Source: Xanthomonas sacchari
GTDB lineage: Bacteria > Pseudomonadota > Gammaproteobacteria > Xanthomonadales > Xanthomonadaceae
Reading direction: 5' to 3'
Length of the DNA: 64,000 nt
NCBI RefSeq assembly: GCF_024266585.1
Contig: NZ_CP100647.1
Coordinates: forward strand, 2,151,001 to 2,215,000
Below, piece after piece: positions 17,370 through 28,221 of the stretch. Within the stretch, counting starts at the first letter, position 1. Every line of letters starts with the position of its first letter. The notes under the pieces are model-generated. The model had not been told where the DNA came from and did not search any database. It worked only from the letters and a program-made list of their open reading frames with translations. The translations under genes and the position numbers were made by a program.

Positions 17370-18401
17370 TCAGGAAGAGCGCGGCAATTCCAGCAGGCTG
17401 ACGAAGCGGTCGGCCTCGCGCCTGGCGCTCAGGCGTCCGCCGCTGATGCTCTCCACGCGGGCGCGGACCCCGGCCAGGCCGATCCCATGTCCGCGGCCGA
17501 CGGTCGATTCGCCGGCAGCGGGCAGGGAGTTGGCGATTTCGATCTTGACCCAGTGCGCATCCTGTTCGATTCGCAGCTGGACATGACCGCCGCGGGTGCT
17601 GGGTTCGATGCCGTGTCGGATCGCGTTCTCCACCAGCGGCTGGATCGAGAGGGTGGGCACCTCGATCGCCGGAAGCGGATCGGGGAGCTGCCAGTCCACC
17701 CTCAGTCGATCGCCCAGGCGCATCCGCTCGATGCCGAGATAGCGCCGAGCGAGCGTCAACTCCTCTTCCAGGCGCAGTCGATCCGGCCCGGCCAGGGCTG
17801 CACGGAACAGGTCGGCCAGATCCAGTAGCAGGTGTTCCGCCTGTTCCGGGCAGGAGCGCGCCAGCGTCGCGCCGGTGTTGAGTGTGTTGAACAAGAAGTG
17901 GGGCTGGATACGGGCGCGCAGCGCTTCGAGCTGGGCCTGCTTGGCCTGTACCGCCAAGTGCTGCACGCGCCAGTGGTTCTGGAACGCCAGCAGTGCCATC
18001 AGCCCCAGGGTCAGGGCGATGGCCGCCACTCTCAGCAGGAAGCTGTGCCAGCTTCCCTGCAGCAGCGACAGCTCGCTGAGTATCGCCCAGGCGATCGCGT
18101 GCACGCCGACGGCGACGAGCACCAAGACGGCCACCGCCAGATAGGCGATCTGCTGGGGCCTGCGGCGGCGCAGGTTGCCGCGCATCAGGTAGAGCAAGGC
18201 CAGCGTCGTCAATGCCGTCCATTGCAGCAGCAGCGAGGTCAGGCCGAAATGGATCCAGCCATTGCTGGACTGCCCCGGCGCCAGACTCAGCACCACGGCC
18301 ACCGCCTCGCCGGCAAGCACCACCCACATCAGGGTCGTGGGTTGCCACAGGATGTCGAGGGTCATGGCCGGTGGGGGGCTGGGGGCGGGGGACATGGGCA
18401 T
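17370..18401 (-). CDS. LytS/AlgZ-type membrane sensor histidine kinase (orphan)
   Basis: The protein has 343 residues. The N-terminal half has about four hydrophobic helices (for example LMWVVLAGEAVAVVLSL and YLAVAVLVLVAVGVHAIAW). The kinase half carries the His_kinase motif LRARIQPHFLFNTLNT with the phospho-accepting His, the N-box IQPLVENAIRHGIE and the G-box GHGIGLAGVRARVESISGG. This is the LytS/AlgZ (FimS) type, which normally pairs with a LytTR response regulator. None is visible here: ppnN is convergent on one side and the pilin operon divergent on the other. The divergent position next to pilus genes is compatible with a role like AlgZ/FimS in pilus control, which is inference. Confidence 0.88.
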   Translation of the reverse strand: MPMSPAPSPPPAMTLDILWQPTTLMWVVLAGEAVAVVLSLAPGQSSNGWIHFGLTSLLLQWTALTTLALLYLMRGNLRRRRPQQIAYLAVAVLVLVAVGVHAIAWAILSELSLLQGSWHSFLLRVAAIALTLGLMALLAFQNHWRVQHLAVQAKQAQLEALRARIQPHFLFNTLNTGATLARSCPEQAEHLLLDLADLFRAALAGPDRLRLEEELTLARRYLGIERMRLGDRLRVDWQLPDPLPAIEVPTLSIQPLVENAIRHGIEPSTRGGHVQLRIEQDAHWVKIEIANSLPAAGESTVGRGHGIGLAGVRARVESISGGRLSARREADRFVSLLELPRSS

Positions 18402-18552
18402 GGGGAGGGGAGGCCAGCCGCATCATGCCCCGGTTCCAGCCCCCATGTCGTCAACCGTGCCGTTCGGCTACGATCTGCCACCGCCCATCGGACCCCGCTG
18501 GCATCGTTCCGGCTGGAGTTCTAGCTTAGGGGTGGGAAAGAGGGGATACGAT

Positions 18553-19146
18553 ATGCCGCGTTTTCACGCCGCGCGACCGCGCCGCTCCGCAAGGCGCCGA
18601 GGGATCGGCGGATTCAGCCTGGTCGAACTGATGGTGACGGTCGCCGTGCTGGCGGTGGTGATGAGCATCGCCATTCCCAGTTATACCTATCTGATCAACT
18701 CCAGCCGGCTGACCGCCGCCGCCAACGAAATGGTGGCCTCGCTGCAGCTCGCGCGCTCGGAAGCGATCCGGCTCAACCGCAACGTGGCGGTGTGCCGCAG
18801 CGATAACGGCAGCAGTTGCGCCGCCGGCGGCGCATGGAACCAGTGGATCACCATCGTGGTGACCGACTCCACCGTGCTGCGCGTCAGTACGGTGAAGGCG
18901 CCGGTGCAAATGAGCGTGAGCGCGGCGGTCAGCGGCAACAATGACCGCATCGTCTTCAGCCCCGATGGCGTTGCCCGTAACAGCACCGGAATGTTGCTCA
19001 ATGCGGGCTTTTCCAGTTGCATCGCCACAACGCGTCCGAGCGACAATCTGCGTGTGGTGTACATCGCCGGCGGCAGTCGGGTGGCGTTCTACAGTACCCC
19101 CGGGAACGTCGCATGTCCTGCACCCTCGGATTCCCCATCGAAGTGA
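18553..19146 (+). CDS. fimT: Type IV minor pilin FimT (GspH-like)
   Basis: The protein has 197 residues. A basic leader (MPRFHAARPRRSARRRGIGG) precedes the prepilin site: Gly, then FSLVELMVTVAVLAVVMS with Glu at position +5. The remainder resembles the GspH/FimT domain (AANEMVASLQLARSEAIRLNRNV; a DGVA segment near the C-terminus). Minor pilins prime pilus assembly and sit at the tip with PilY1; FimT-type pilins can also bind DNA in competent bacteria. The ATG at 18553 gives a normal short leader. It is the first gene of fimT-pilV-pilW-pilX-pilY1-pilE. Confidence 0.9.
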   Translation: MPRFHAARPRRSARRRGIGGFSLVELMVTVAVLAVVMSIAIPSYTYLINSSRLTAAANEMVASLQLARSEAIRLNRNVAVCRSDNGSSCAAGGAWNQWITIVVTDSTVLRVSTVKAPVQMSVSAAVSGNNDRIVFSPDGVARNSTGMLLNAGFSSCIATTRPSDNLRVVYIAGGSRVAFYSTPGNVACPAPSDSPSK

Positions 19147-19151
19147 ACGTC

Positions 19152-19622
19152 ATGCACATTTCCTCTCCGCGATCGGTCGCGATGGCATCGCAACGCGGCG
19201 TCAGTCTGATCGAAGTGATGATCTCCGTGTTGATCATGGGCATTGGCATGCTGGGCGTGGCCGCTCTGCAGGCGACCGCGTTGCGCAACAACCAGAGTTC
19301 CTTCGAACGTAGCCAGGTGGTGGTCGGCACGACCGGGGTCTTCGATGCGATGCGGGCCAATCTCAGCGCGGCTCGCAACGGCAACTACAACATGAGCATG
19401 ACCTGTGTCGCGCCCAGTGGTACCTCGCAGGTGGTGGTCGACCAGCGCAATTTCATTAACTCGCTGCAGGCGATCATGGGTGCCTCTGCATGCGGCGCGA
19501 TCAACTGCAGTGCCACGGCATGTCAGGTGACGGTGCAGTGGGATGACAGCAGGGGCAGTCATGCGGCCGCCGACGCGACGGCGGTGCAAACGCAGCAGTT
19601 CCAGACGGTGACCAGACTATGA
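19152..19622 (+). CDS. pilV: Type IV pilus minor pilin PilV
   Basis: The protein has 156 residues. The type III signal SQRG precedes VSLIEVMISVLIMGIGMLGV, with Glu at +5 and the typical GMLGVAALQ of PilV. The ATG at 19152 is 5 bases after the fimT stop; a GTG at 19143, overlapping that stop, is an alternative that adds three residues. The stop overlaps pilW by 4 bases. It is a minor pilin of the PilVWXY1E tip/priming complex at the inner membrane. Confidence 0.92.
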   Translation: MHISSPRSVAMASQRGVSLIEVMISVLIMGIGMLGVAALQATALRNNQSSFERSQVVVGTTGVFDAMRANLSAARNGNYNMSMTCVAPSGTSQVVVDQRNFINSLQAIMGASACGAINCSATACQVTVQWDDSRGSHAAADATAVQTQQFQTVTRL

Positions 19623-20629
19623 GCCGCATGCGCCGGGGAAATGCGCCATGCCGGCGCCGCAGTGCGGGCCTGAGCCTGATCGAGTTGATGATCTCGCTGG
19701 TGCTGGGCCTGCTCGTCGTGGGGGCGGCCATCGGCATCTTCCTCACCAATCGGCGTACCTACACGGCCACGGAGAATCTGGGGCGCATACAGGAGAACGT
19801 GCGCACCGCGTTCGAGCTGATGACCCGCGACATCCGCGAGGCTGGCGGCAATCAATGCAACAGTAGCGACAATATGGGGATGTCGAACGTCATCAACGAT
19901 CCGGCGTCGCGTTGGTGGACGAACTGGTCGGGTAACCGGTTGGTCGGCGTGTCGGCGAGCGGCAGTTTTCCCGATGTCGTGTCCAATCGCGTGGCCAATA
20001 CGGATGGCTTGATGCTGTTGTCTTCCGGCGACGCGACCGCGATCGTGACCGCGCATAACCCGGCGTCCGCGCGATTCACGGTGAATGCGAATACCCATGG
20101 CTTCAAAAATGGCGACTTCCTGATCGCGTGCGGTCCGAATTCCGAAACCACCGGGGTATTGCGAATGGGCGCGCTGTTCCAGATGAGCAGCGGCCAAGGG
20201 GGGACCACCATCGGCCATGCCGCCTCCGGGTCGCCGGGAAATTCCAGTGCCAACCTTGGCATCAACGGTTCCGTCTTCACCTACGGGCCGAACACGCTGC
20301 TCAGTCGGCTCAACGCATCGCGCTGGTTCATCGGCACCAATCCTCGCGGGGGGCGCTCGCTGTACCAGGGCGTGTTGACCAACACCTCTGGTACTCCGGC
20401 GATCGTCGATCAGGAAGTGGCCGAGAACGTGCAGAACATGACCATCACCTATCTGATTCCCGACGATGGCGGCTACGTCAATGCCGCGGCCGTAGGGACG
20501 CGTTGGGGGCAGGTGACCGCCATCAATCTGTCCTTGACCTTCCAGACCCAGGATACGATCGGAACCAACGGGCTGCCGGTGACACGCACGATCAGCAATG
20601 TCATCACCTTGCGGAATCGCAACGAATGA
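19619..20629 (+). CDS. pilW: Type IV pilus assembly protein PilW
   Basis: The protein has 336 residues, usual for PilW, with the prepilin motif SAGLSLIELMISLVLGLLVV (Glu +5). It is the largest of the minor pilins. In Pseudomonas, PilW with PilX connects the priming complex to PilY1. ATGA overlaps with pilV before it and pilX after it show tight translational coupling. Confidence 0.92.
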   Translation: MSRMRRGNAPCRRRSAGLSLIELMISLVLGLLVVGAAIGIFLTNRRTYTATENLGRIQENVRTAFELMTRDIREAGGNQCNSSDNMGMSNVINDPASRWWTNWSGNRLVGVSASGSFPDVVSNRVANTDGLMLLSSGDATAIVTAHNPASARFTVNANTHGFKNGDFLIACGPNSETTGVLRMGALFQMSSGQGGTTIGHAASGSPGNSSANLGINGSVFTYGPNTLLSRLNASRWFIGTNPRGGRSLYQGVLTNTSGTPAIVDQEVAENVQNMTITYLIPDDGGYVNAAAVGTRWGQVTAINLSLTFQTQDTIGTNGLPVTRTISNVITLRNRNE

Positions 20630-21159
20630 GCACAACGCCTCGCCCCATCCCCGTCGCGCGCCAGGCCGGCGTGTCCTTGATCGTCGTGCTGTTGCTGCTG
20701 CTGGTGATGACCCTGCTGGGCTTGGCGGTCGTGCGCGGAACGCTGATGCAGGAGCGGATGAGCGGCAACCTGCTTGATCGCAGCGTCAACTTCCAGGCCG
20801 CCGAATCGGCGTTGCGCGAGGGCGAAGCGCTGGCGGCTGCGCAGACCGTCGTGCCCACCGGCAACGGATGCAGCGCTGGCGTTTGCGGACGCCCGCAGGC
20901 GACCCAGACCGAGCGCTGGCGCGACCCCGGCTTCACTGGTTGGATCAACGCCAGTGCCGCCAGCCGTAGTGCGTCGGCCTCCACCACGAGTTTCTATATC
21001 GAATACATGGGCTCGTCCGAAGCCTGGTTCGAGTGCAACAGCGACGAGAAGTACACCGGCCAGCAGATCTGCGTGCGACCGATGTACCGGGTGGTGGCGC
21101 GCAGCCAGGCGCCTGGCCGCGCCAGCGTCATTCTTCAATCCAGTTATATCGCGCCGTAA
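20626..21159 (+). CDS. pilX: Type IV pilus assembly protein PilX
   Basis: The protein has 177 residues. The prepilin region reads RQAGVSLIVVLLLLLVMTLLGLA: the +5 Glu is replaced by Val, as in other PilX proteins (the GspK-like member). The conserved QERMSGNLLDRSVNFQAAESALREGE after the helix is typical of PilX. The ATG overlaps the pilW stop (ATGA). pilY1 begins 15 bases downstream. Confidence 0.93.
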   Translation: MSTTPRPIPVARQAGVSLIVVLLLLLVMTLLGLAVVRGTLMQERMSGNLLDRSVNFQAAESALREGEALAAAQTVVPTGNGCSAGVCGRPQATQTERWRDPGFTGWINASAASRSASASTTSFYIEYMGSSEAWFECNSDEKYTGQQICVRPMYRVVARSQAPGRASVILQSSYIAP

Positions 21160-21174
21160 GACGGAGTCACCGCC

Positions 21175-24100
21175 ATGAGCCAGTTTCACGACCATCGTGT
21201 GCAGCGACGCGGCCTTTGGCCCCGTCTCAATGCATTCGCTACGGCCTTTGCCTGCACCATGCTGGCGCTCCCGGCCAGTGCCGGCATCGTGGTGCCAAGC
21301 TACCCGCTGCAGTCGGGTGGGCGTATCGCGCCCAATGTGTTGTTCATTTTGGACGACTCCGGCTCCATGGAATTTAGCTACATGCCGGATTCGGTGCCGC
21401 AGACCAGGGACAGCAGGGGCGGTAACAGTATTGGTAGCTTCGCTTATACGCGAAATTCCATCTACTACAACCCGGCGGTGAACTATCAGCCGTGGGTGGA
21501 CTCCACCGGAGCGCCCATGACTGGTGGCATGGATTATGGGAGTGCTTATGACAATTCGCATGACCTCACGTCGTCAATCAATCTTTACGACTCTACGAGG
21601 ACGTTCTATGTCCCGAAGGATACTGGAAACAATTCGGAATCCTATCTGTCGGATACGGCAAATTACTATCGTTATCAGATCATGGGTGATGGTGTCATCA
21701 TCCGCAGCGAGTTGCTGAACAACGTCGCGAACCAACAGGGGTTGGCGGGGCGTGGTTGCTCCAATTCCCGTAATGATTGGCAGTGGAAGAACTGCACGCG
21801 CGCAACGCCCACTGGCAGAAGCGAGGCGGACGAGCGTACCAACTTTGCGACATGGTATTCCTACAGCCGCACGCGCATCAAAGTGGCCAAAGGCAGCGCA
21901 GGACATGCGTTTTCCGACCTGGGGACCAATGTCCGGGTCGGGTTCCGCACGATCTGGCAGAGAACGGCAGATTCACTTCCGATGAACCATGCAAACCCCA
22001 TTCCAGTGAATAGGAATGACGGTTTGTTCGACAACCCCAATGGGGTGAATGGGGATAATAATAATCGCAAGGTCTGGTACGACCGCCTGTATGCTGCCTA
22101 TGGCAACAATGGCACGCCGCTGCACCGGGCGCTCAGCAGTGCCGGCATGTATTTCAGTAGCAGCGATGCTGCGGGTCCCTATGGTCCGCAAGCCGGCGCC
22201 GCGCAGCTCGTTTGCCGGCAGAACTTCACGATTCTGACCACCGATGGTTACTGGAATTCCAAGGGCGACTACACGCCTGTCAACGAGCAGGATAACGTCG
22301 CCGGCGCCACCATCTCCAGTCCGACCGGCAATACGTACACCTATACCCCGTCACGGCCTTATGCAAGTCCTGATTCGGACACCCTGGCCGACGTGGCGAT
22401 GCGCTACTGGAAGTCGGATCTAAGATCCGACATGGCGAACTCCGTGCCTACCAATTCCGCAGATCCCGCTTTCTGGCAGCACATGACGACGTTCGCGATT
22501 TCTATCGGTGCGAAGGGGACTCTGGATCCGAAACAGGATCTTCCGGCCCTCACTTCGGGCGCGAAGAGCTGGCCGACGCCTTCCGCCGATAGTGTCGCCA
22601 ATATCGACGATTTGTGGCACGCGGCGGTGAATGGTCATGGCAGTTTCATCGTCGCGAGCAATCCCGACGAATTCACGCAGGGGCTTAAATCTGCGCTTGG
22701 TTCGATCGTCGAGCGTACCGGCACCGCCGGCAATCTCGCGGCGAATTCCAGCAGCCTCACCAGCAGTACGCATGTCTATCAGGCCAGTTTCGTTTCCGGT
22801 AAATGGACTGGTGCGCTCAAGGCGATTCCGGTCACCAGTACCGGCGTAGATGCGACCAATCCGTCCTGGGTGGCAAGCATTCCCGGTTCGGGGCGCAATA
22901 TCCGCACGTGGAGCGGCACCGCCGGCACGACCTTTCCCACTTCCGCGCAGCGGACGGCGCTGACGCGCGCGGCCACCTCAACCGCCGCCGCCGTCACCGG
23001 CGCCGACAACGCGGCCTATATCGCCGGAACCCAGGACCTGGAGCAAGATCACCCCAACGGGTATCTGCGCACCCGTAGCACCTTGATCGGCGACCTCGTC
23101 AATTCTTCCCCGGCCTACGACACGGTCAGCGGGACCATTTTCATCGGCTCCAACGACGGCATGATGCATGCCTTCAATGCCGATACTGGCGTGGAGCGAT
23201 TTGCGTATGTGCCGGCCAGTCTCAACTTCACCGACCTGGCCACCCTCAGTGCGCCCGACTACGACCATCGCTTCTTCGTGGATGGCCCGATCAGCCTTTC
23301 CCGACGCGATCAACTGAGCAACCAGACGATCCTGGTCGGCACGCTCGGGCGCGGCGGCAAGGGGATCTATGCGTTGGATGTCACCAATCCCGACAGTTTC
23401 TCCAACAGCAACGTGCTGTGGGAAAAAGCCGGCGATAATCGGGCGTCCACGACGGCCGACAACAACATGGGCCTGAATCTGGGCGCTCCCGTCATCGCCA
23501 AGCTCAACAATGGCGATCTCGGGGTGCTCGTGGCCAACGGCCCCAATAGCACCAACGAGCGCGCAGCCTTGTTCGTGTATCGGCTCAGCGATGGTGCGTT
23601 GCTTTCGGAAATCGACACGGGGGTAGGTTCTTCCTCGTCTCCGAACGGACTGTTTGCGCCCTCTGCGCGCGACGTCGACGGCAACGGTACCATCGACTTC
23701 GTCTACGCTGGCGACATGCAGGGGAACCTATGGCGCTTCGACCTTTCCGCCACCACCTCTTCCAGCTGGAACGCTGCGAGTAATCGCCTGCGCCTGTTCA
23801 CCGCGACCAACTCCGCAGGGACGCCGCAGCCCATCACCTCGGCACCGGCGATCGCGCGTGACCCTGCCAGCTTCCAGTTGTGGATCTTCTTCGGTACTGG
23901 TCGTTTTCTCACCACCGACGACGTGACCGACATGACCGTGCAGTCGGTCTATGGAATCAAGGACGCCACGAGCGGTGTTGCCAAGTCCGACCTGCAGCGG
24001 CGCAAGTTCGCGGCGAGCGGCGTGGTCAACAATCAGAGGGTGCGGGTCATGGAGGCCAACAGCGCGCTGGCAGCCGGCAAGAAGGGCTGGTATCTGGATT

Positions 24101-24537
24101 TGATCGATCCGCCTGTGTCCGACCCCGCGCCTGCAACGGCCGATGGCGAGCGCGTCTATACCGGGGTGAATGTCATTTCCGGCGTTCTGACGTTCACCAG
24201 CAACATTCCCGACGATGACCCGTGTCTGCCTGGCGGCAAGGGCCAGGACAACGCCATCGATGCGTTCACGGGCTCCAGTCTCAACCAGTCGTTCTTCGAC
24301 CTGAATCAGGACGGCTCCTATGCCGACGAAACGCTGACGGTCGGGGGCGTGTCGATTCCCGTCGCGTCCGTCGCCCTGGGCGGCTTGGGCAGCTCGAGCA
24401 ATTACTTCACCGGCGGCGCGGGTGGCAGCGGCGGTCTGGCTTGCCTGAATATCAACGATGGCAGCGCCGTCTGCAAAAAGATTCGCGAAATTCGCAAAGT
24501 GGGACGTGTGCAATGGAAGGAGCTACTCCAGGAATGA
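21175..24537 (+). CDS. pilY1: Type IV pilus tip adhesin PilY1
   Basis: The protein has 1120 residues with a signal peptide ending near ALPASAG. The N-terminal half has the von Willebrand A-like start NVLFILDDSGSMEF with an intact DxSxS MIDAS. The C-terminal half is the PilY1 beta-propeller with FIGSNDGMMHAFNADTG, GTLGRGGKGIYALDV and the calcium loop DVDGNGTIDF. PilY1 proteins act in adhesion, surface sensing and control of extension and retraction. The N-terminal half, about 21500-22500, has visibly lower GC content than its neighbours, including AT-rich Asn/Asp runs, as expected for a fast-evolving surface region. It lies between pilX and pilE in the operon. Confidence 0.95.
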   Translation: MSQFHDHRVQRRGLWPRLNAFATAFACTMLALPASAGIVVPSYPLQSGGRIAPNVLFILDDSGSMEFSYMPDSVPQTRDSRGGNSIGSFAYTRNSIYYNPAVNYQPWVDSTGAPMTGGMDYGSAYDNSHDLTSSINLYDSTRTFYVPKDTGNNSESYLSDTANYYRYQIMGDGVIIRSELLNNVANQQGLAGRGCSNSRNDWQWKNCTRATPTGRSEADERTNFATWYSYSRTRIKVAKGSAGHAFSDLGTNVRVGFRTIWQRTADSLPMNHANPIPVNRNDGLFDNPNGVNGDNNNRKVWYDRLYAAYGNNGTPLHRALSSAGMYFSSSDAAGPYGPQAGAAQLVCRQNFTILTTDGYWNSKGDYTPVNEQDNVAGATISSPTGNTYTYTPSRPYASPDSDTLADVAMRYWKSDLRSDMANSVPTNSADPAFWQHMTTFAISIGAKGTLDPKQDLPALTSGAKSWPTPSADSVANIDDLWHAAVNGHGSFIVASNPDEFTQGLKSALGSIVERTGTAGNLAANSSSLTSSTHVYQASFVSGKWTGALKAIPVTSTGVDATNPSWVASIPGSGRNIRTWSGTAGTTFPTSAQRTALTRAATSTAAAVTGADNAAYIAGTQDLEQDHPNGYLRTRSTLIGDLVNSSPAYDTVSGTIFIGSNDGMMHAFNADTGVERFAYVPASLNFTDLATLSAPDYDHRFFVDGPISLSRRDQLSNQTILVGTLGRGGKGIYALDVTNPDSFSNSNVLWEKAGDNRASTTADNNMGLNLGAPVIAKLNNGDLGVLVANGPNSTNERAALFVYRLSDGALLSEIDTGVGSSSSPNGLFAPSARDVDGNGTIDFVYAGDMQGNLWRFDLSATTSSSWNAASNRLRLFTATNSAGTPQPITSAPAIARDPASFQLWIFFGTGRFLTTDDVTDMTVQSVYGIKDATSGVAKSDLQRRKFAASGVVNNQRVRVMEANSALAAGKKGWYLDLIDPPVSDPAPATADGERVYTGVNVISGVLTFTSNIPDDDPCLPGGKGQDNAIDAFTGSSLNQSFFDLNQDGSYADETLTVGGVSIPVASVALGGLGSSSNYFTGGAGGSGGLACLNINDGSAVCKKIREIRKVGRVQWKELLQE

Positions 24538-24582
24538 CAGCGTTCAGCCCGAAACGTTTCCCACATCCATTGGAGCTAAGGC

Positions 24583-25020
24583 ATGCCCAGTCGTAGTCGA
24601 TTCGCAGCACAGCGCGGTTTCAGCCTGATCGAACTGATGATCACGGTGGCGATCATTGCGATCCTCGCCAGCATTGCAATGGTCAGTTACAACTGGGTGA
24701 TGATCAAGGCGCGGCGTTCGGCCGCAGCCGGTTGCTTGCAGGAGGCGGCGCAGTACATGGAGCGCTTTCACACGACCAACATGAGCTATCTGAGCGCAGC
24801 CGGTGCCGCGCCTACGCTGCCGGCATGCAGTACCGATGTCAGCAACTTCTACACGGTGAGTCTGGCTGCCAGCACTGCAACCAGTTTCAGTATCACTGCG
24901 GTGCCGATCTCGGGAAAGGCGCAAGCGCGGGATACGGAATGCGCGACATTGACGATCGACCAGCGCGGCGTGCGTTCGGCCAGTGGCTCTCTGTCCTCAA
25001 CCCCGGCGAAGTGCTGGTGA
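24583..25020 (+). CDS. pilE: Type IV pilin PilE-like protein
   Basis: The protein has 145 residues with the leader MPSRSRFAAQRG and mature start FSLIELMITVAIIAILASIA (Phe +1, Glu +5), a pilin globular domain (RRSAAAGCLQEAAQYMERF) and two C-terminal cysteines that can form the D-loop (ECATLTIDQRG to PAKCW). It closes the minor pilin operon, as in Pseudomonas and Xanthomonas, and is probably a minor pilin rather than the major subunit PilA. It is followed at once by a strong terminator. Confidence 0.93.
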   Translation: MPSRSRFAAQRGFSLIELMITVAIIAILASIAMVSYNWVMIKARRSAAAGCLQEAAQYMERFHTTNMSYLSAAGAAPTLPACSTDVSNFYTVSLAASTATSFSITAVPISGKAQARDTECATLTIDQRGVRSASGSLSSTPAKCW

Positions 25021-25023
25021 TGC

Positions 25024-25060
25024 AAAAAAAAAAACCGCCGAGCAACGGCGGTTTTTTTTT
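25024..25060. terminator. Bidirectional rho-independent terminator
   Basis: A run of eleven A, then ACCGCCG, a short loop, CGGCGGT and a run of T. Both strands have the stem plus T-run, so it can stop the pil operon on plus and tRNA-Asn transcription on minus, between which it lies. Confidence 0.92.
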
Positions 25061-25063
25061 AGG

Positions 25064-25140
25064 TGGCGCCCGAAGTTGGACTCGAACCAACGACCCCCTG
25101 ATTAACAGTCAAGTGCTCTAACCGGCTGAGCTATTCGGGC
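25064..25140 (-). tRNA. tRNA-Asn (anticodon GTT)
   Basis: On the minus strand the 77-base sequence folds as a cloverleaf. A 7-base acceptor stem (GCCCGAA with TTCGGGC), an anticodon loop CTGTTAA with GTT, the T-arm GGTTCGAGTCC and an encoded CCA end are all visible. It is transcribed towards the bidirectional terminator. Confidence 0.97.
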
Positions 25141-25149
25141 GAGGCGCGC

Positions 25150-25178
25150 ATTGTAAGCAGATCTTGGGCGCCTGGCAA
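25150..25178 (-). promoter_or_regulatory. Promoter of tRNA-Asn
   Basis: On the minus strand TTGCCA (25173-25178) and TACAAT (25150-25155) are separated by exactly 17 bases and sit 9 bases before the mature tRNA 5' end. Confidence 0.75.
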
Positions 25179-25192
25179 GCACCTTTTTGTTG

Positions 25193-25720
25193 CTACTGCC
25201 CGCATGGGGGCTCGCCTGCATGGCGAACCGAGCGCGCCCTTCCGGTTGCGCTGACGATCACTTCGGACGCGATGGCCTGTCGGCGGCAGATCCTGAAGGT
25301 CACATTGCTTCCCGTAGCGCGCCCATCGGGGAGGTAGCGCATCTGTGAACGCCCGAGAGACGACAGTACGCGCAGTCTGGAGCGGCCGGGTGCTGCGGCT
25401 TCGCTCAGGATGTCGCTGCTCCGATTGGGCTGCCGGTCACCATCCGGATCCGCGTAGATCATCCAGTTGTTGCTCCACTCGATCTCGGCGGTGCAGCGTC
25501 CCTGGGTCCTGGATGGGCACAGGGCGACGGGTTGGCCGCGGGAGACGGCCCAACTGCGCGCCAGGGCAAGCTGCGTCAGTAACGCGTTGGTGGCCGCCAG
25601 TTCCTGATGCCTGTCCAGCAATCGTCCGAAGGCCGGAAGCCCGACGCTCAGTATCACCAGGACGACCGCCAGACTGACGATCATCTCCAGCAGGGTGAAA
25701 CCTTGGGTTCTTCTGGCCAT
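25193..25720 (-). CDS. FimT/GspH-like pseudopilin, second copy
   Basis: The protein has 175 residues from the ATG at 25720, which begins directly at the short prepilin leader MARRTQG followed by FTLLEMIVSLAVVLVILSVG (Phe +1, Glu +5). The GspH-type domain follows (ALLTQLALARSWAVSRGQPVALC). It is a paralogue of the fimT gene at 18553, encoded on the other strand just beyond tRNA-Asn and not part of that operon. Possible roles are a minor pilin in type IV pili or DNA uptake. Confidence 0.85.
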   Translation of the reverse strand: MARRTQGFTLLEMIVSLAVVLVILSVGLPAFGRLLDRHQELAATNALLTQLALARSWAVSRGQPVALCPSRTQGRCTAEIEWSNNWMIYADPDGDRQPNRSSDILSEAAAPGRSRLRVLSSLGRSQMRYLPDGRATGSNVTFRICRRQAIASEVIVSATGRARSVRHAGEPPCGQ

Positions 25721-25867
25721 GTCCGCTCCTTGGCTGGTGTTCCACAAGCTAGCGGTGGGGGCGAGGCCGAGGCATCGCCGGGATGCCGACAGTGCTGTAG
25801 GAATAATCCAGACATGGCTGTCATCCGCCGCTCGCTATACTCATCTGTCGTCTCCAGGTGAAGGTCC

Positions 25868-27892
<2,025 letters not shown>

Positions 27893-27918
27893 GCGGCCGG
27901 CCGAGTGGGTGGTGGGTA

Positions 27919-27947
27919 TTGTTCTTGTCCGCCAGGTGGGCTAAGAT
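27919..27947 (+). promoter_or_regulatory. Candidate promoter of tRNA-Val
   Basis: TTGTTC (27919-27924) and TAAGAT (27942-27947) are 17 bases apart, ending 34 bases before the mature tRNA. Confidence 0.55.
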
Positions 27948-27981
27948 TCGCGCCCCTGCAGCGGTGCGCCGCGGCAGAGAA

Positions 27982-28056
27982 GGGCGGTTAGCTCAGCGGT
28001 AGAGCACTACCTTGACATGGTAGGGGTCACAGGTTCGAACCCTGTACCGCCCACCA
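27982..28056 (+). tRNA. tRNA-Val (anticodon GAC)
   Basis: The 75-base cloverleaf has acceptor stem GGGCGGT/ACCGCCC, anticodon loop TTGACAT with GAC, T-arm GGTTCGAACCC, and an encoded CCA. A terminator follows. It is the last housekeeping feature before the secretion locus. Confidence 0.97.
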
Positions 28057-28087
28057 CGACGCGAAGATGCGGACGTGGAAACGAACA

Positions 28088-28111
28088 AAGCCGGCGGAAG
28101 CCGGCTTTTTT
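28088..28111 (+). terminator. Rho-independent terminator after tRNA-Val
   Basis: AAGCCGG, a six-base loop, CCGGCTT and a run of six T in total. It lies 31 bases after the tRNA end. Confidence 0.85.
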
Positions 28112-28221
28112 GTGTCTGTGCCCCGGCTGCCCGGCAATCGGGGCGTGAAGGCGGGCCGCTGGCCGCGCGGCCAGGCTTGCTTTAGCATCCGAGCGGACGA
28201 TCAGGCGAGGAGGCCAGACGC

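Noticed and set aside
18498-18515. Sigma-54 promoter before fimT
   Set aside because: GG and GC are 10 bases apart as required, but the -12 element lacks TTGC; too weak to report as a feature.
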